Origin: DATAVB01 sp040414495
GTDB lineage: Bacteria; Actinomycetota; Actinomycetes; Mycobacteriales; QHCD01
Reading direction: 5' to 3'
NCBI GenBank assembly: GCA_040414495.1
Contig: JBEDUI010000172.1
Location: 1 to 53,955, forward strand
Length of the DNA: 53,955 nt
The translations under genes were made by a program, and so were the position numbers. A model generated the notes under the pieces. It did not search any database. It was given only the letters and a program-made list of their open reading frames with translations, and had not been told where the DNA came from. Positions 16,654-25,111 of this stretch are shown here, piece by piece. Position 1 is the stretch's first letter. Each line of letters begins with the position of its first letter.

Positions 16654-18233
16654 GCCAGCACCAGCGCATCGTCAAGGCCGCGCAGCAACGCCGGTCGGTG
16701 CGCCGCGACGATGACTGTCCGACCTTGCAGCGCCGGCCGCAGCGCGTCGGCCAGCCGGGCCTCGGTCCGCAGATCCAGCCCGGCGCTCGGCTCGTCCAGC
16801 AGTACGAGCGGGGCGTCGGCTCGCAGCATCGCCCGGGCCAGCGCGACCCGTTGCCGCTGTCCGGTCGACAGCCGCAGCCCGTCCTGCCCGATCCGAGTCT
16901 CGGGATCCGTGTCCAGCCCGGCCAGTTGTAATGCGGATGCGACCTCGGCCGCGGTTGCCTCGGGCCGGCCCAACCGGACGTTGTGCGCGATCGTCCCGGC
17001 GAACAGGTGCGGTCGCTGCGGTACCCAGGCCACCTGCCGCCACCAGGCGTCGCGGTCAATATCGGTCAGGTCGATCCCGTCGATGAGGACCCGGCCCGAG
17101 GTCGGTACGACGAGGCCGAGGATCAAGCCGAGCAGGGTGCTTTTGCCGATGCCGCTGGGTCCGGTCAGGGCGAGCTGCTGGCCCGGCTCGATACGTAGCG
17201 ACAGGTTCTCGATCGCCGGTCGGTCGCGATCCGGGTACTGCACGCTGACCCGGTCCAGCTCGATCACCGCGGTCCGTAAATCCGGCGCGGGTACGTCGGC
17301 GCGAATCGGGTCCGGTGTGTCGAGAATTTCCAGCGCCGCATTGGCGGCGGTGAGGCCCTCGGCCCCGGCATGGAATTGCTGCCCGGCCACGCGCAGCGGC
17401 AGGTACGCCTCCGGCGCGAGGATCAGCACCAGCAGCGCGGTGCGCAGGTCGAGGTGCCCATTCAGCAGTCGCAGCGCCACCGGCACCGCGACCAGCGCCA
17501 CCGACAGGCTGGCCACCAGCTCCAGCGTCAGTGCGGACAGGAACGCGATCCGCAGCGTGCGCATGGTGGCCCGCCGATGTTCCTCGGCCAGCCGGCGCAC
17601 CACGTCCACATGGGCCCGGGCCTGGCCGAACAGCCGTAGCGTCGAGAGTCCCTGCACCGAGTCCAGGAAATGTCCGCCCAGGCGGGCCAAGCCGGCCCAT
17701 TGCCGTTCGGTCGCGGAGCGGGCCGCGGCTCCGGCCAGCGCGGCGAAGACCGGGATCAGCGGCAGCGTGATCGCGACGACCAGCCCGGAGGTCGGGTCGG
17801 CTACGAGTAGTTGGATCAGGACCGCCAGCGGAATTGTGGTCGCCACCGCGAGCGCCGGTACGTAGTCCCGCAGCAGCGGGTCGAGTCCGTCCAGACCTCG
17901 GGTCAGCAGAGTGGTCAGCTCGCCGGCCCGCCTTTGCGCCAACCAACTCGGACCAAGGCGTTGGGTGTGTGTGAATACGTCATCCCGCAGCTGGTTTTTG
18001 ACCGCCGCGGCCGCGCGTTGCCCGGACGAGCCGACGGCCCAGTGCAGCCCGGCGCGTACGACAATGACCGCCGCCAGCGCGACGTAGGCCGGGCGTCCGT
18101 CCGTGACGGCGGCGGCCAGCAGGTTGGCCTGCGCGATCGTCGCCAGGCCACCGGCCACGCCCGCCAGCGCGGCGAGGGCGATCAGCCGCCGGGCAGGTGG
18201 CGCGGCCCGTACCAGCCGGTCAATGACGCGCAT
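16650..18233 (-). CDS. cydD: ABC exporter CydD (cytochrome bd assembly)
   Basis: 527 residues from the ATG at 18233, which shares its A with the cydB stop (TGATG), indicating translational coupling. The transmembrane domain occupies about residues 1-290 and includes QRLGPSWLAQRRAGELTTLL. The ATPase has Walker A GPSGIGKST, Q-loop WVPQRPHLF, signature LSTGQRQRVALARAML and Walker B LVLLDEPSAGLD. The signature has Thr in place of the usual second Gly. It forms a heterodimer with CydC. The frame extends far upstream through cydB, but those extra residues are not native. Confidence 0.9.
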   Translation of the reverse strand: MRVIDRLVRAAPPARRLIALAALAGVAGGLATIAQANLLAAAVTDGRPAYVALAAVIVVRAGLHWAVGSSGQRAAAAVKNQLRDDVFTHTQRLGPSWLAQRRAGELTTLLTRGLDGLDPLLRDYVPALAVATTIPLAVLIQLLVADPTSGLVVAITLPLIPVFAALAGAAARSATERQWAGLARLGGHFLDSVQGLSTLRLFGQARAHVDVVRRLAEEHRRATMRTLRIAFLSALTLELVASLSVALVAVPVALRLLNGHLDLRTALLVLILAPEAYLPLRVAGQQFHAGAEGLTAANAALEILDTPDPIRADVPAPDLRTAVIELDRVSVQYPDRDRPAIENLSLRIEPGQQLALTGPSGIGKSTLLGLILGLVVPTSGRVLIDGIDLTDIDRDAWWRQVAWVPQRPHLFAGTIAHNVRLGRPEATAAEVASALQLAGLDTDPETRIGQDGLRLSTGQRQRVALARAMLRADAPLVLLDEPSAGLDLRTEARLADALRPALQGRTVIVAAHRPALLRGLDDALVLA

Positions 18234-18925
18234 CAGAAGAATCCCGGCGCATCGGCCGGTCGCCGGCACAGCCGCCACAGCCAGATCTGGGCGGCCAGCA
18301 GCAAGGGCAGCGCCGGCAGTACGAACGCGGCCAGCAGGACCAGGGTCGTCGACCCGGCCGCCACATCCGGCCGGTTCAGCAGCAACGGAATCGCAATCAC
18401 CGCGGCCACTACCGTCCCGGTGGCGAGGAAATACCGACGCCCGGCCAGGAACGCCCGCCCGTGCAGCAGCGCCGCCGCGACCGCCGCCAGCCCGCCCAGT
18501 GCCGGGCCCAGCCGCAGAATCCCGGGCCCACCGAGCGCGATATCGGTCAGTACGTAGCCCCAGCTGAACGCCAATACGGCGCTGGCAACGGCGATCAGCG
18601 GGTCGCACCAGTCACCGCGGGTGCGGGACCGGAACCACAGCCCGGCATCGCGGGCCATCCAGCCCAGCAGGATCGTTACGACGAACGGATACAGCCGCGA
18701 GGATTGGGTTGATTCGATCGCCGGAAATGCGCCGAGCAATACGCCGACCGCCGCCACGCCCCAGACCTCGTTACCGAGGAACAACGGGGAAATGCTGCGG
18801 GCCAGGCGATCCCGCCGCTCCGGCGTGCCATGACCCATCGTCATGCCGACCCCGAAATCAGATCCCTCGAATACGAGATATCCAGTGAGAAAGAAAACCA
18901 GGACGATCCACAGCACCGTCGACAT
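18233..18925 (-). CDS. cydB: Cytochrome bd oxidase subunit II, unusually short
   Basis: 230 residues, whereas typical CydB is about 330-380. The N-terminal signatures are present: LVFFLTGYLVFEGSDFGVGM (usual form LDGFDLGVG), then GNEVWGVAAVGVLLGAFPA. About six to seven hydrophobic helices are seen instead of eight or nine, so about 100 residues of the usual fold are missing. The gene overlaps cydA by one base (TGATG) and cydD by one base. No frameshift is evident: the downstream cydD begins at once and the frame ends cleanly at RPADAPGFF. It is probably a genuinely compact subunit. Confidence 0.85.
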   Translation of the reverse strand: MSTVLWIVLVFFLTGYLVFEGSDFGVGMTMGHGTPERRDRLARSISPLFLGNEVWGVAAVGVLLGAFPAIESTQSSRLYPFVVTILLGWMARDAGLWFRSRTRGDWCDPLIAVASAVLAFSWGYVLTDIALGGPGILRLGPALGGLAAVAAALLHGRAFLAGRRYFLATGTVVAAVIAIPLLLNRPDVAAGSTTLVLLAAFVLPALPLLLAAQIWLWRLCRRPADAPGFF

Positions 18926-20106
18926 CAGACCGGCACCTCGCCGAATATCCCGTCCCGCGGGCCGCGTCGGGCCGCCCGCGCGATCAGCGAATAGTCCAGG
19001 CCGGCCAATGCCACATACGCGACCGAAAAACCGATGAGCGAAAACAGCACGGCCGACGTACTCACCGACGAACTGGCCGCCGACGTACGGACCAGGCCGT
19101 ACACCACCCAGGGCTGCCGACCCACCTCACGGACCAGCCAACCGCAGATCAACGCCAGGAACGGCAGCGGAATGAGGCCGACCAGTCCCCACAACACAAA
19201 ACGGGAACCCAGGAACTGTTGCCGGAATACCGCTGCGCCCACCGCGACGACGACCAGCACAATTCCCAGGCCGATCATCACGTTGAGCGGGAGGCTGATC
19301 CAACTGGGCGGCGCCGGGCCGGAGACCGGCTTGCCACTCATCGTGGCGTATTTCGCCGGCTGCGCCCTCTTGAGGTAACCGTATTGCGCGAATCCCAACA
19401 GAACAGTCGCCAGTGCCGCGGCACCGCCGACGAAAAGCCCGATACGCAGGCTGCGGTCGAAGAACGCTTTTTCCTTGGTACGCCGGACCAGATGGAACGC
19501 GCTGACGCCGGCGATGAAGAAACCGCCGGCGGTAAGGGAACCAGCGACCAGATGGATCAGGCCGTAGAACATTCCCGAATTGGTGAGCAACGCGCCCCAG
19601 CTTTTCAGCACGATCATGCCGTGTCGATCGGCGTAGCCGACCGGATGCTGCATAAAACCGTTGGTCACCATGACCCAGAACGCCGAAATGTACGCGGTGA
19701 GCGTGACCAGCCAGATCAGCAGCAGATGCAGTTTCTTCGGCAGCCGGCCCCAGCCCAGAATCCACAAGCCCAGCAGGGTCGATTCGGCGAAAAAGGCGAG
19801 AATGGTCTCCAACGCCAGCGGCGCGCCGAAAATGTTGCCGACAGCGCGGGGCAGGCCGCTCCAGTTCAGACCGAACTGGAATTCCATCACCAGCCCGGTC
19901 ACGATTCCCAGGGCGTAATTGATGATGTAAAGGCTCCCCCAGAATTTCGTCATCCGTTCCAATGTTGCTTCACCGGTTCGGTTCCACCGGGTCTGCAGGA
20001 CCGCGACCACCGGCAGCAGACCCAGCGTTAGCGCCGCGAACAGAAAATGCACGACCGCGGTTCCGGCGAATTCGACCCGGGCCAGTGTGGTAGCGGTGCC
20101 GGTCAC
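18925..20106 (-). CDS. cydA: Cytochrome bd oxidase subunit I with almost no Q-loop
   Basis: 393 residues, versus about 470-520 in well-studied CydA. Heme ligands can be placed: His20 (VVHFLFAALTLG), His185 (YGLIHLVAGSLTAGGF) and Met277 (LNVMIGLG). The acidic pair of the proton path is in ALETILAFFAEST (E100, E108), and GRQPWVVYG is conserved (329-337). The distance from His185 to Met277 is 92 residues, about 207 in E. coli, so the periplasmic quinol-binding Q-loop is largely absent; only LKRAQPAKYATMSGKP remains. The subunit should reduce oxygen to water in the membrane, but the electron donor site must differ. It overlaps the upstream 129-residue gene by four bases. Confidence 0.88.
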   Translation of the reverse strand: MTGTATTLARVEFAGTAVVHFLFAALTLGLLPVVAVLQTRWNRTGEATLERMTKFWGSLYIINYALGIVTGLVMEFQFGLNWSGLPRAVGNIFGAPLALETILAFFAESTLLGLWILGWGRLPKKLHLLLIWLVTLTAYISAFWVMVTNGFMQHPVGYADRHGMIVLKSWGALLTNSGMFYGLIHLVAGSLTAGGFFIAGVSAFHLVRRTKEKAFFDRSLRIGLFVGGAAALATVLLGFAQYGYLKRAQPAKYATMSGKPVSGPAPPSWISLPLNVMIGLGIVLVVVAVGAAVFRQQFLGSRFVLWGLVGLIPLPFLALICGWLVREVGRQPWVVYGLVRTSAASSSVSTSAVLFSLIGFSVAYVALAGLDYSLIARAARRGPRDGIFGEVPV

Positions 20107-20492
20107 GCGGTCGTAGGCGATACGCGAGTGGTCAGCTGCTCGGCCAGCGCCATTCCGGCCAGCCCGACCAACAGGTGCAGGACCTGGATTACCCAGTGCG
20201 CGCTACCGTGCAGAATGCTGGTCTGACTGGCCCCGAGCGCGGGAATGATCAGGCCCCACACCGCCGTGAACGCGACCAGACCCGTGCTCACGCCATGTTT
20301 TTTGGCGGCGTAGGCCAGTGTCCACAGTGATATGACAAAGATAATGCCGGACACCACGTGTACCGGCACCAGTCCCTTTGCATTTCCGGACCAGAAGACG
20401 AGCCCCAGCGCGATCTGCAGCATGGCGGTGATCCGGATCAGCAGGCGCGGGACGGATATCGAGCGGGCAAGTTCGGAATGAGTCTCGGACAT
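20103..20492 (-). CDS. Four-helix membrane protein leading the cyd operon
   Basis: 129 residues with four predicted transmembrane stretches: about 19-35 (ITAMLQIALGLVFWSG), 45-63 (VVSGIIFVISLWTLAYAA), 72-90 (LVAFTAVWGLIIPALG) and 100-118 (VIQVLHLLVGLAGMAL). Several His residues lie in or next to helices (HVVSG, HGSAHW, VLHLLVG). It overlaps cydA by four bases (translational coupling) and is the first gene of the operon, so it may be an extra oxidase subunit or assembly factor. No named family is recognised, and it is much larger than CydX/CydH-type single-helix subunits. Confidence 0.75.
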   Translation of the reverse strand: MSETHSELARSISVPRLLIRITAMLQIALGLVFWSGNAKGLVPVHVVSGIIFVISLWTLAYAAKKHGVSTGLVAFTAVWGLIIPALGASQTSILHGSAHWVIQVLHLLVGLAGMALAEQLTTRVSPTTA

Positions 20493-20700
20493 GGGGAACA
20501 GCCTGGCCGGCAGCGGCTTGGCTGTCGTCGCCCCGCAGGAGGCTGTCGGCGTACGTCATGGGTTGCTGTCGGTGTACGCCCCGGGTAGTACGTGTCGGCT
20601 TTTTCGGCTACCGGAATAGCAAAGGCTGCGGATCGGCCACACAGCTTCCTGACTTAGGCTGAACCGCAAACCAGGCAGCGTGTGTACGGAGGTCGGTGGA

Positions 20701-21606
20701 ATGGTATTTCGGGTTCTGGTGCCGTGGGAGGACCTGGCCACGCCGGGTCTGCGGGTCGAGGTGTTCGACGGGGTGGCGGCCCCTCCGGCGCAGGTCGACG
20801 ACGTCGGCGCATACGTTCTGCCGTACGCCAAACCGGCCGCATTGTCGCTGATCGAACGGATGCCGCGGTTGCGGTTGGTGCAGACGCTCAATGCCGGTTA
20901 CGACGATGTGTTGCCGTTGCTGCCGGCCGGCGCGACGCTCTGCAACGGCCGGGGCCTGCACGATGCGAGCACGGCCGAGCACGCGCTCGGGCTGATTCTG
21001 GCCGCCCAGCGGAACATTCCGACCTGGGTACGTAATCAGGATCGACACGAATGGCACCAGAAGCACACCCTTTCGCTGGCCGACAGCACGGTGTTGATCG
21101 TCGGGTACGGCGCCATCGGTAAAGCGCTGGAAACCCGCTTGATCGCGTGCGAGGCGAATGTTGTGCGCGTCGCGAGTACGCCGCGCGAGGGCGTGCACGG
21201 AATTTCCGAACTGCCGACGCTGCTGCCGACCGCGGACATCGTCGTGTTGATCGTGCCGTTGACTCCGCAGACCGAGAAGTTCTTTGGCGTCAAGGAATTC
21301 CGACTGCTGCGGGATGGTGCGCTGGTCGTCAACGTGGCCCGCGGCCGGGTACTCGATACCGATGCGCTGCTGGCCGAGCAGGGCCGGATCCGGGCCGCGC
21401 TCGATGTCACCGACCCGGAGCCGCTTCCGGCCGACCATCCACTGTGGACTCTCCCGGGCACGCTGATCACGCCGCACGTGGCCGGAGGCTCGGCCACGTT
21501 TTATCCGCGGGCGCGCCGGTTCATTGCCGAGCAGCTGCGCCGGATCGCCGCGGGCCAGGAGCTACAGAACGTGGTGCAGGGCCCGGCGATCGTCCGGCTC
21601 GACTAA
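20701..21606 (+). CDS. D-2-hydroxyacid dehydrogenase
   Basis: 301 residues from the ATG at 20701, with GGAGG at good spacing. The NAD-binding loop is VLIVGYGAIGKALETRL. The 2-hydroxyacid dehydrogenase signature is ALVVNVARGRVLDTDALL (catalytic Arg in NVARG), Glu is in VTDPEPLPADHPLW, and the catalytic His is in LITPHVAGGS. QTLNAGYDDV is the substrate loop. Such enzymes reduce 2-keto acids such as glyoxylate or hydroxypyruvate. The exact substrate is not visible. It runs divergently from the cyd operon with about 200 bp between the starts, which must hold both promoters. Confidence 0.88.
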   Translation: MVFRVLVPWEDLATPGLRVEVFDGVAAPPAQVDDVGAYVLPYAKPAALSLIERMPRLRLVQTLNAGYDDVLPLLPAGATLCNGRGLHDASTAEHALGLILAAQRNIPTWVRNQDRHEWHQKHTLSLADSTVLIVGYGAIGKALETRLIACEANVVRVASTPREGVHGISELPTLLPTADIVVLIVPLTPQTEKFFGVKEFRLLRDGALVVNVARGRVLDTDALLAEQGRIRAALDVTDPEPLPADHPLWTLPGTLITPHVAGGSATFYPRARRFIAEQLRRIAAGQELQNVVQGPAIVRLD

Positions 21607-21613
21607 CTGGCGG

Positions 21614-21651
21614 TCATGCGCAAATGGGGTGTCGCGACCATTTCCGCATGA
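21614..21651. repeat. Short inverted repeat between convergent genes
   Basis: 14-base arms TCATGCGCAAATGG / CCATTTCCGCATGA (one mismatch) around a 10-base loop, between the convergent 2-hydroxyacid dehydrogenase and IolE-like genes. It may serve as a bidirectional terminator. The right arm strongly resembles CCATTTTTGCATGATCA at 52547-52563, so it looks like a member of a dispersed family. Confidence 0.65.
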
Positions 21652-21669
21652 TCACGAAAAAGAACAAGC

Positions 21670-22548
21670 TCATGAGGTCAGCAACTCGGTGAGGTAGTCG
21701 CGGCTTTGCGCCACATCGGCCATCGGACCGGCGTCGTCCTCCGGCGCGCCGGAGAGCATGATGTCCTGCTCCAATACGTACCAGCCGGAATACCCGGCAC
21801 CGCGCAATGCGCGCACGATGGCCGGAACGTCGACATCGCCGGCACCCAGCGGCCGGAACATCCCGCCCCGGACCGCATCGCTGTAGGTGACCTGGCCGGC
21901 CCGGACCTGCCCGGCCAGTCCGGCATCGACGTCCTTGAAGTGCACGTGGCTGACCCGTTCCGGCGCCTTGACCGCGAGCTCGACCGGGTCACCGCCGCCG
22001 ACCATGATGTGCCCGGTGTCCAGGCACAGCGGCACATTCGAGCCGTCGAGAATGCGGCTGATCTCCTCCGGGTGCTCGACCATCGTGCCGACATGCGGGT
22101 GCACCACGGCTCGCAGCCCGGCGTCGCGGCAGCGGGCGGCTGCCTCAGTGACCGCGGCCAGCAGCACCTTCCAGCCGTCGGCGTCCAAGCCGGGGCGGGC
22201 GTCGTACCCGGCCACGCCGGTATCGGCCGCGATCACGACGGAGTCGCCGCCGGCCCGACTGAACCGGGTCAACGCCGGTTCGAGCACGCCCCGCCAGCTC
22301 GCGCCGGGGTCGTGCAACACCAACGGCGTGAAGCCGCCGACCAACGACAGCTCCGCGGTCTGTAGCTCGGTCCGCAGCTCCATCCCGTCGGCCGGCAGGA
22401 AACCGTCCGGCCCGGCCTCGGTGGCAGTGAAGCCGAGCCCGCGCATTTCGGCCAGCACTCGGGCCGCCGGGAGTTGGTACCCCCAACCGGGCACTTCGCT
22501 TACCCCCCAGGAAATTGGGGCGGCGGCGATCTTGTCGGTGACCGGCAT
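21670..22548 (-). CDS. IolE-like sugar isomerase/inosose dehydratase
   Basis: 292 residues of the xylose-isomerase-like TIM-barrel family. The N-terminal APISWGVSEVPGWGYQL is the hallmark of IolE-type inosose dehydratases. Metal-binding residues appear in VVHPHVGTMVE, LCLDTGHIMVGG, VSHVHFKDVDA and WYVLEQDIM. IolE removes water from scyllo-inosose in myo-inositol breakdown. However, no other iol gene is nearby, so the role could equally be in another cyclitol or sugar-phosphate pathway. Length is standard. It converges on the dehydrogenase gene across a short inverted repeat. Confidence 0.85.
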   Translation of the reverse strand: MPVTDKIAAAPISWGVSEVPGWGYQLPAARVLAEMRGLGFTATEAGPDGFLPADGMELRTELQTAELSLVGGFTPLVLHDPGASWRGVLEPALTRFSRAGGDSVVIAADTGVAGYDARPGLDADGWKVLLAAVTEAAARCRDAGLRAVVHPHVGTMVEHPEEISRILDGSNVPLCLDTGHIMVGGGDPVELAVKAPERVSHVHFKDVDAGLAGQVRAGQVTYSDAVRGGMFRPLGAGDVDVPAIVRALRGAGYSGWYVLEQDIMLSGAPEDDAGPMADVAQSRDYLTELLTS

Positions 22549-22694
22549 GTGCTACCTCGCAGCGGCATCGTCTGGGTCGGTGAGCCGCCATTCTCTCAGT
22601 TCCCCTTATTGGACCGCCGTGAGCTGGGTCTCCAGGGGTGCCGCCATTGCCCGTTCCGTACTACCGTCGAGCCGATGCATCGGGAACAGAGGTA

Positions 22695-24116
22695 ATGGTC
22701 GCAACTGAACAGCGGACGAGTCGGCAGCACGAGTGGCTGACGCTGGTGATCTGCTGCATGGCGTTGTTCATGACGACGCTGGACAGCACGATCCTCAACG
22801 TCGCGCTGCCGTCGCTGCAGCGCGGGCTGGGCTCGTCCGAATCGGGTCTGCAGTGGACAGTCGATGCGTACGTACTGGTCCGGGCCAGTGTGCTGTTCCT
22901 GTGCGGTGCCCTGGGTGACCGATTCGGCCGGCGGCGGCTTTTTGCCTGGGGAATTGCCGTATTTATTGCGTCCTCGTTTGCGTGTGGGTTGGCGCCATCG
23001 CTCGGCGCGCTGGTCGGATTCCGCGCTGTACAAGGGTTTGGCAGTGCTCTGATGACGCCGGCCAGTCTGGCGATCATTACCAATACATTTACCGAACCGC
23101 GGGCCCGGGCGCAGGCGGTTGGCGTGTGGGGCGCGATCAGCGGATTGTCGACCGCGGCCGGTCCGATCCTCGGCGGCGTATTGGTCGAAACGCTGGGCTG
23201 GCAGAGCGTGTTCTGGGTGAATGTCCCGATCGGACTGCTGGTGTTGGTTGGTACCCGGCGGCTGGCCGAGTCCCGGGCCGAACGACCGCGGGCATTCGAC
23301 GTACCGGGTCAGGCCGCGATCGGCGTGGCGCTGGCGACATTGACCTACGCCCTGATCAGCGGACCGGATTCTGGTTGGGGTTCGACGCTGATCCTGGCGC
23401 TATTGGTGATTTCGGCCGCGTCGTGGGTCGCGTTCACGATCGTGGAGCGGCGCCGGTCGCAGCCGCTCATCGAACTACGGGAACTAGCCCAGCCGGCGTT
23501 GCTGGGCGCCGTATTGCTGGCCATCATGGCGTTTCTCGCCCTCGGCGGATATTTGTTCTTCAACACGCTGTATTTGCAGAACGTCCGAGGATTCTCCCCT
23601 GTAGAAGCCGGTCTACTCACTGTGCCTACGACGGCAATGACAATGGTGATGGCGCCATTATCCGGTCGAATAACCGGCACCCGCGGCCCGCGCGGCCCGG
23701 CGACGATCGCGTGTCTGCTGATCGCGGGTTCGATGACCGTACTGGCGAGCACTATTACGCCGACCGTTCCGATGGGCGTACTGATCATCGGATATGTCCT
23801 GCTCGGCTGTGGAATGGGCCTGATCAACACTCCGATCACCAACGCCGCCGTGTCCAGCATGCCGCCGTCCCGGGCCGGCGTCGCCGGGGCCACTACCAGC
23901 ACTGCCCGGCAGATCGGCACCAACCTGGGCGTCGCGTTGCTCGGCTCGGTCATTTTCTCCACCGCCAGCGCCGGCGGTACGCACGCCCACCTCAGCGGTG
24001 CGGCCGCGTTGGCCTTTACGCACGGACTGCGGTACGGCTACATCCTCGCCGGGGCACTGGCATTGGCGTGTTCGTTGCTGGCAGCGTGGGCGTTCCGGCG
24101 ACCCTCCGTCAGGTGA
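22695..24116 (+). CDS. MFS multidrug exporter, DHA2 (EmrB/QacA) type
   Basis: 473 residues with about 14 hydrophobic segments. The DHA2 signature is in helix 1 (FMTTLDSTILNVALPSL), followed by QWTVDAYVL, motif A GALGDRFGRRRLF, and motif C in helix 5 (GLSTAAGPILGGVLVETLGW). It would export drugs or metabolites in exchange for protons across the cytoplasmic membrane. The ATG at 22695 starts MVATEQRTSRQHEW; the upstream extension is not typical. A proline-rich gene follows 77 bases later on the same strand. No regulator gene is adjacent. Confidence 0.88.
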   Translation: MVATEQRTSRQHEWLTLVICCMALFMTTLDSTILNVALPSLQRGLGSSESGLQWTVDAYVLVRASVLFLCGALGDRFGRRRLFAWGIAVFIASSFACGLAPSLGALVGFRAVQGFGSALMTPASLAIITNTFTEPRARAQAVGVWGAISGLSTAAGPILGGVLVETLGWQSVFWVNVPIGLLVLVGTRRLAESRAERPRAFDVPGQAAIGVALATLTYALISGPDSGWGSTLILALLVISAASWVAFTIVERRRSQPLIELRELAQPALLGAVLLAIMAFLALGGYLFFNTLYLQNVRGFSPVEAGLLTVPTTAMTMVMAPLSGRITGTRGPRGPATIACLLIAGSMTVLASTITPTVPMGVLIIGYVLLGCGMGLINTPITNAAVSSMPPSRAGVAGATTSTARQIGTNLGVALLGSVIFSTASAGGTHAHLSGAAALAFTHGLRYGYILAGALALACSLLAAWAFRRPSVR

Positions 24117-24193
24117 GGTCGCTGCCGGTGTCGGCCGGTGTCCAAATGGGTATCAGCGGTGGAGTCCGGGGAAGTCCGTACGAAGGAGCCGGC

Positions 24194-24616
24194 ATGTCAA
24201 CGATGCGTGCTACTGGTGGCCCATTTCCGGCGCCCGGGCCTGGTCCTGGTGGTCCCGGTGGTCCCGGCGGTCCTGGTGGACCGACTCCGGATCCCGTGCC
24301 CGGACCACCGACTCCCGATCCGGTACCGCCGCGGCCGGGACCTACGCCCGAGCCGCCTCGGCCCGGGCCGCCAACTCCCGGCCCGCCGACCCCAGGACCG
24401 CCAACTCCCGGCCCGCCCACTCCCGGGCCACCAACTCCCGGACCGCCGATACCTGAGCCGCCACGACCAGGACCACCGACACCCGGCCCACCGACTCCGG
24501 GTCCACCGACTCCGGGACCACCGACACCGCCTACGCCGGGGCCGAATCCGATCCCGGAGCCCTCCGAGCCAGTCTTTCCCGGACCCGACCCGGACACCCG
24601 ACCGCCACCGGCCTGA
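24194..24616 (+). CDS. Proline-rich PPTPG-repeat protein
   Basis: 140 residues preceded by a strong AAGGAG at ideal distance from the ATG. After MSTMRATGGPFPAPG come a Gly/Pro run (GPGGPGGPGGPGGP) and about nine GPPTPG-type repeats, ending NPIPEPSEPVFPGPDPDTRPPPA. There is no signal peptide and no recognised domain; the protein must be extended or polyproline-like. The antisense frame 24597-24109 is open too and would encode Gly-Val-Gly repeats, but it lacks comparable start signals. Function unknown. The repeats may vary in number between strains. Confidence 0.6.
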   Translation: MSTMRATGGPFPAPGPGPGGPGGPGGPGGPTPDPVPGPPTPDPVPPRPGPTPEPPRPGPPTPGPPTPGPPTPGPPTPGPPTPGPPIPEPPRPGPPTPGPPTPGPPTPGPPTPPTPGPNPIPEPSEPVFPGPDPDTRPPPA

Positions 24617-24622
24617 GCCGGC

Positions 24623-25111
24623 TCAGCTGCTGGTTTTGGTCAGCCGGTCGTATGAATTCTGGATTTCCTGCTCGGCGTCGAAGCGGCCGGCCCAACTCGC
24701 GCCCTCGACCGACTTGCCCGGCTCCAGGTCCTTGTAGACCTCGAAGAAATGCTGGATCTCCAGCCGGTCGAACTCCGACACGTCGGAGATTTCCTGCAGG
24801 TGCGCCACCCGCGGGTCGCCGGCCGGGACCGCGATGACCTTGTCGTCCGGGCCTTTCTCGTCGGTCATCCGGAACATTCCGATGGCCCGGCAACGGATCA
24901 GGCAACCGGGAAAGGTCGGCTCCTCCAACAACACCAGCGCATCGAGCGGGTCGCCATCCTGGCCGAGGGTGTGCTCGATGAAGCCGTAGTCGGACGGGTA
25001 ACGCGTCGAGGTGAACAGCAGTCGGTCCAGCCTGATCCGGCCGGTTTCATGGTCGAGTTCGTACTTGTTCCGCTGGCCCTTCGGAATTTCGATCGTTACG
25101 TCGAACTCCAC
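24623..25111 (-). CDS. ppa: Inorganic pyrophosphatase
   Basis: 162 residues, the normal size of the bacterial family I enzyme. It splits pyrophosphate to phosphate in the cytoplasm and pulls biosynthetic reactions forward. Visible motifs are IEIPKGQRNKYELDH, the signature DYGFIEHTLGQDGDPLDALV with metal-binding Asp residues, and HFFEVYKDLEPGKSVE. The start is a GTG at 25111 (GTGGAGTTC) preceded by GGAAGGAG. It is divergent from the dacB-type gene, as in other actinobacteria where ppa, dacB, the zinc metalloprotease and tilS lie together. Confidence 0.95.
   Translation of the reverse strand: MEFDVTIEIPKGQRNKYELDHETGRIRLDRLLFTSTRYPSDYGFIEHTLGQDGDPLDALVLLEEPTFPGCLIRCRAIGMFRMTDEKGPDDKVIAVPAGDPRVAHLQEISDVSEFDRLEIQHFFEVYKDLEPGKSVEGASWAGRFDAEQEIQNSYDRLTKTSS

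Noticed and set aside
16653..18608. Longer CydD reading from upstream of cydB
   Set aside because: The extra N-terminal residues are the wrong-frame reading of cydB. The ATG at 18233 is coupled to the cydB stop and gives the family N-terminus.
24109..24597. Minus-strand glycine-rich (GVGGPG) open frame, PGRS-like
   Set aside because: It is the antisense of the proline-rich gene. The plus strand has the strong Shine-Dalgarno and fits the gene direction.
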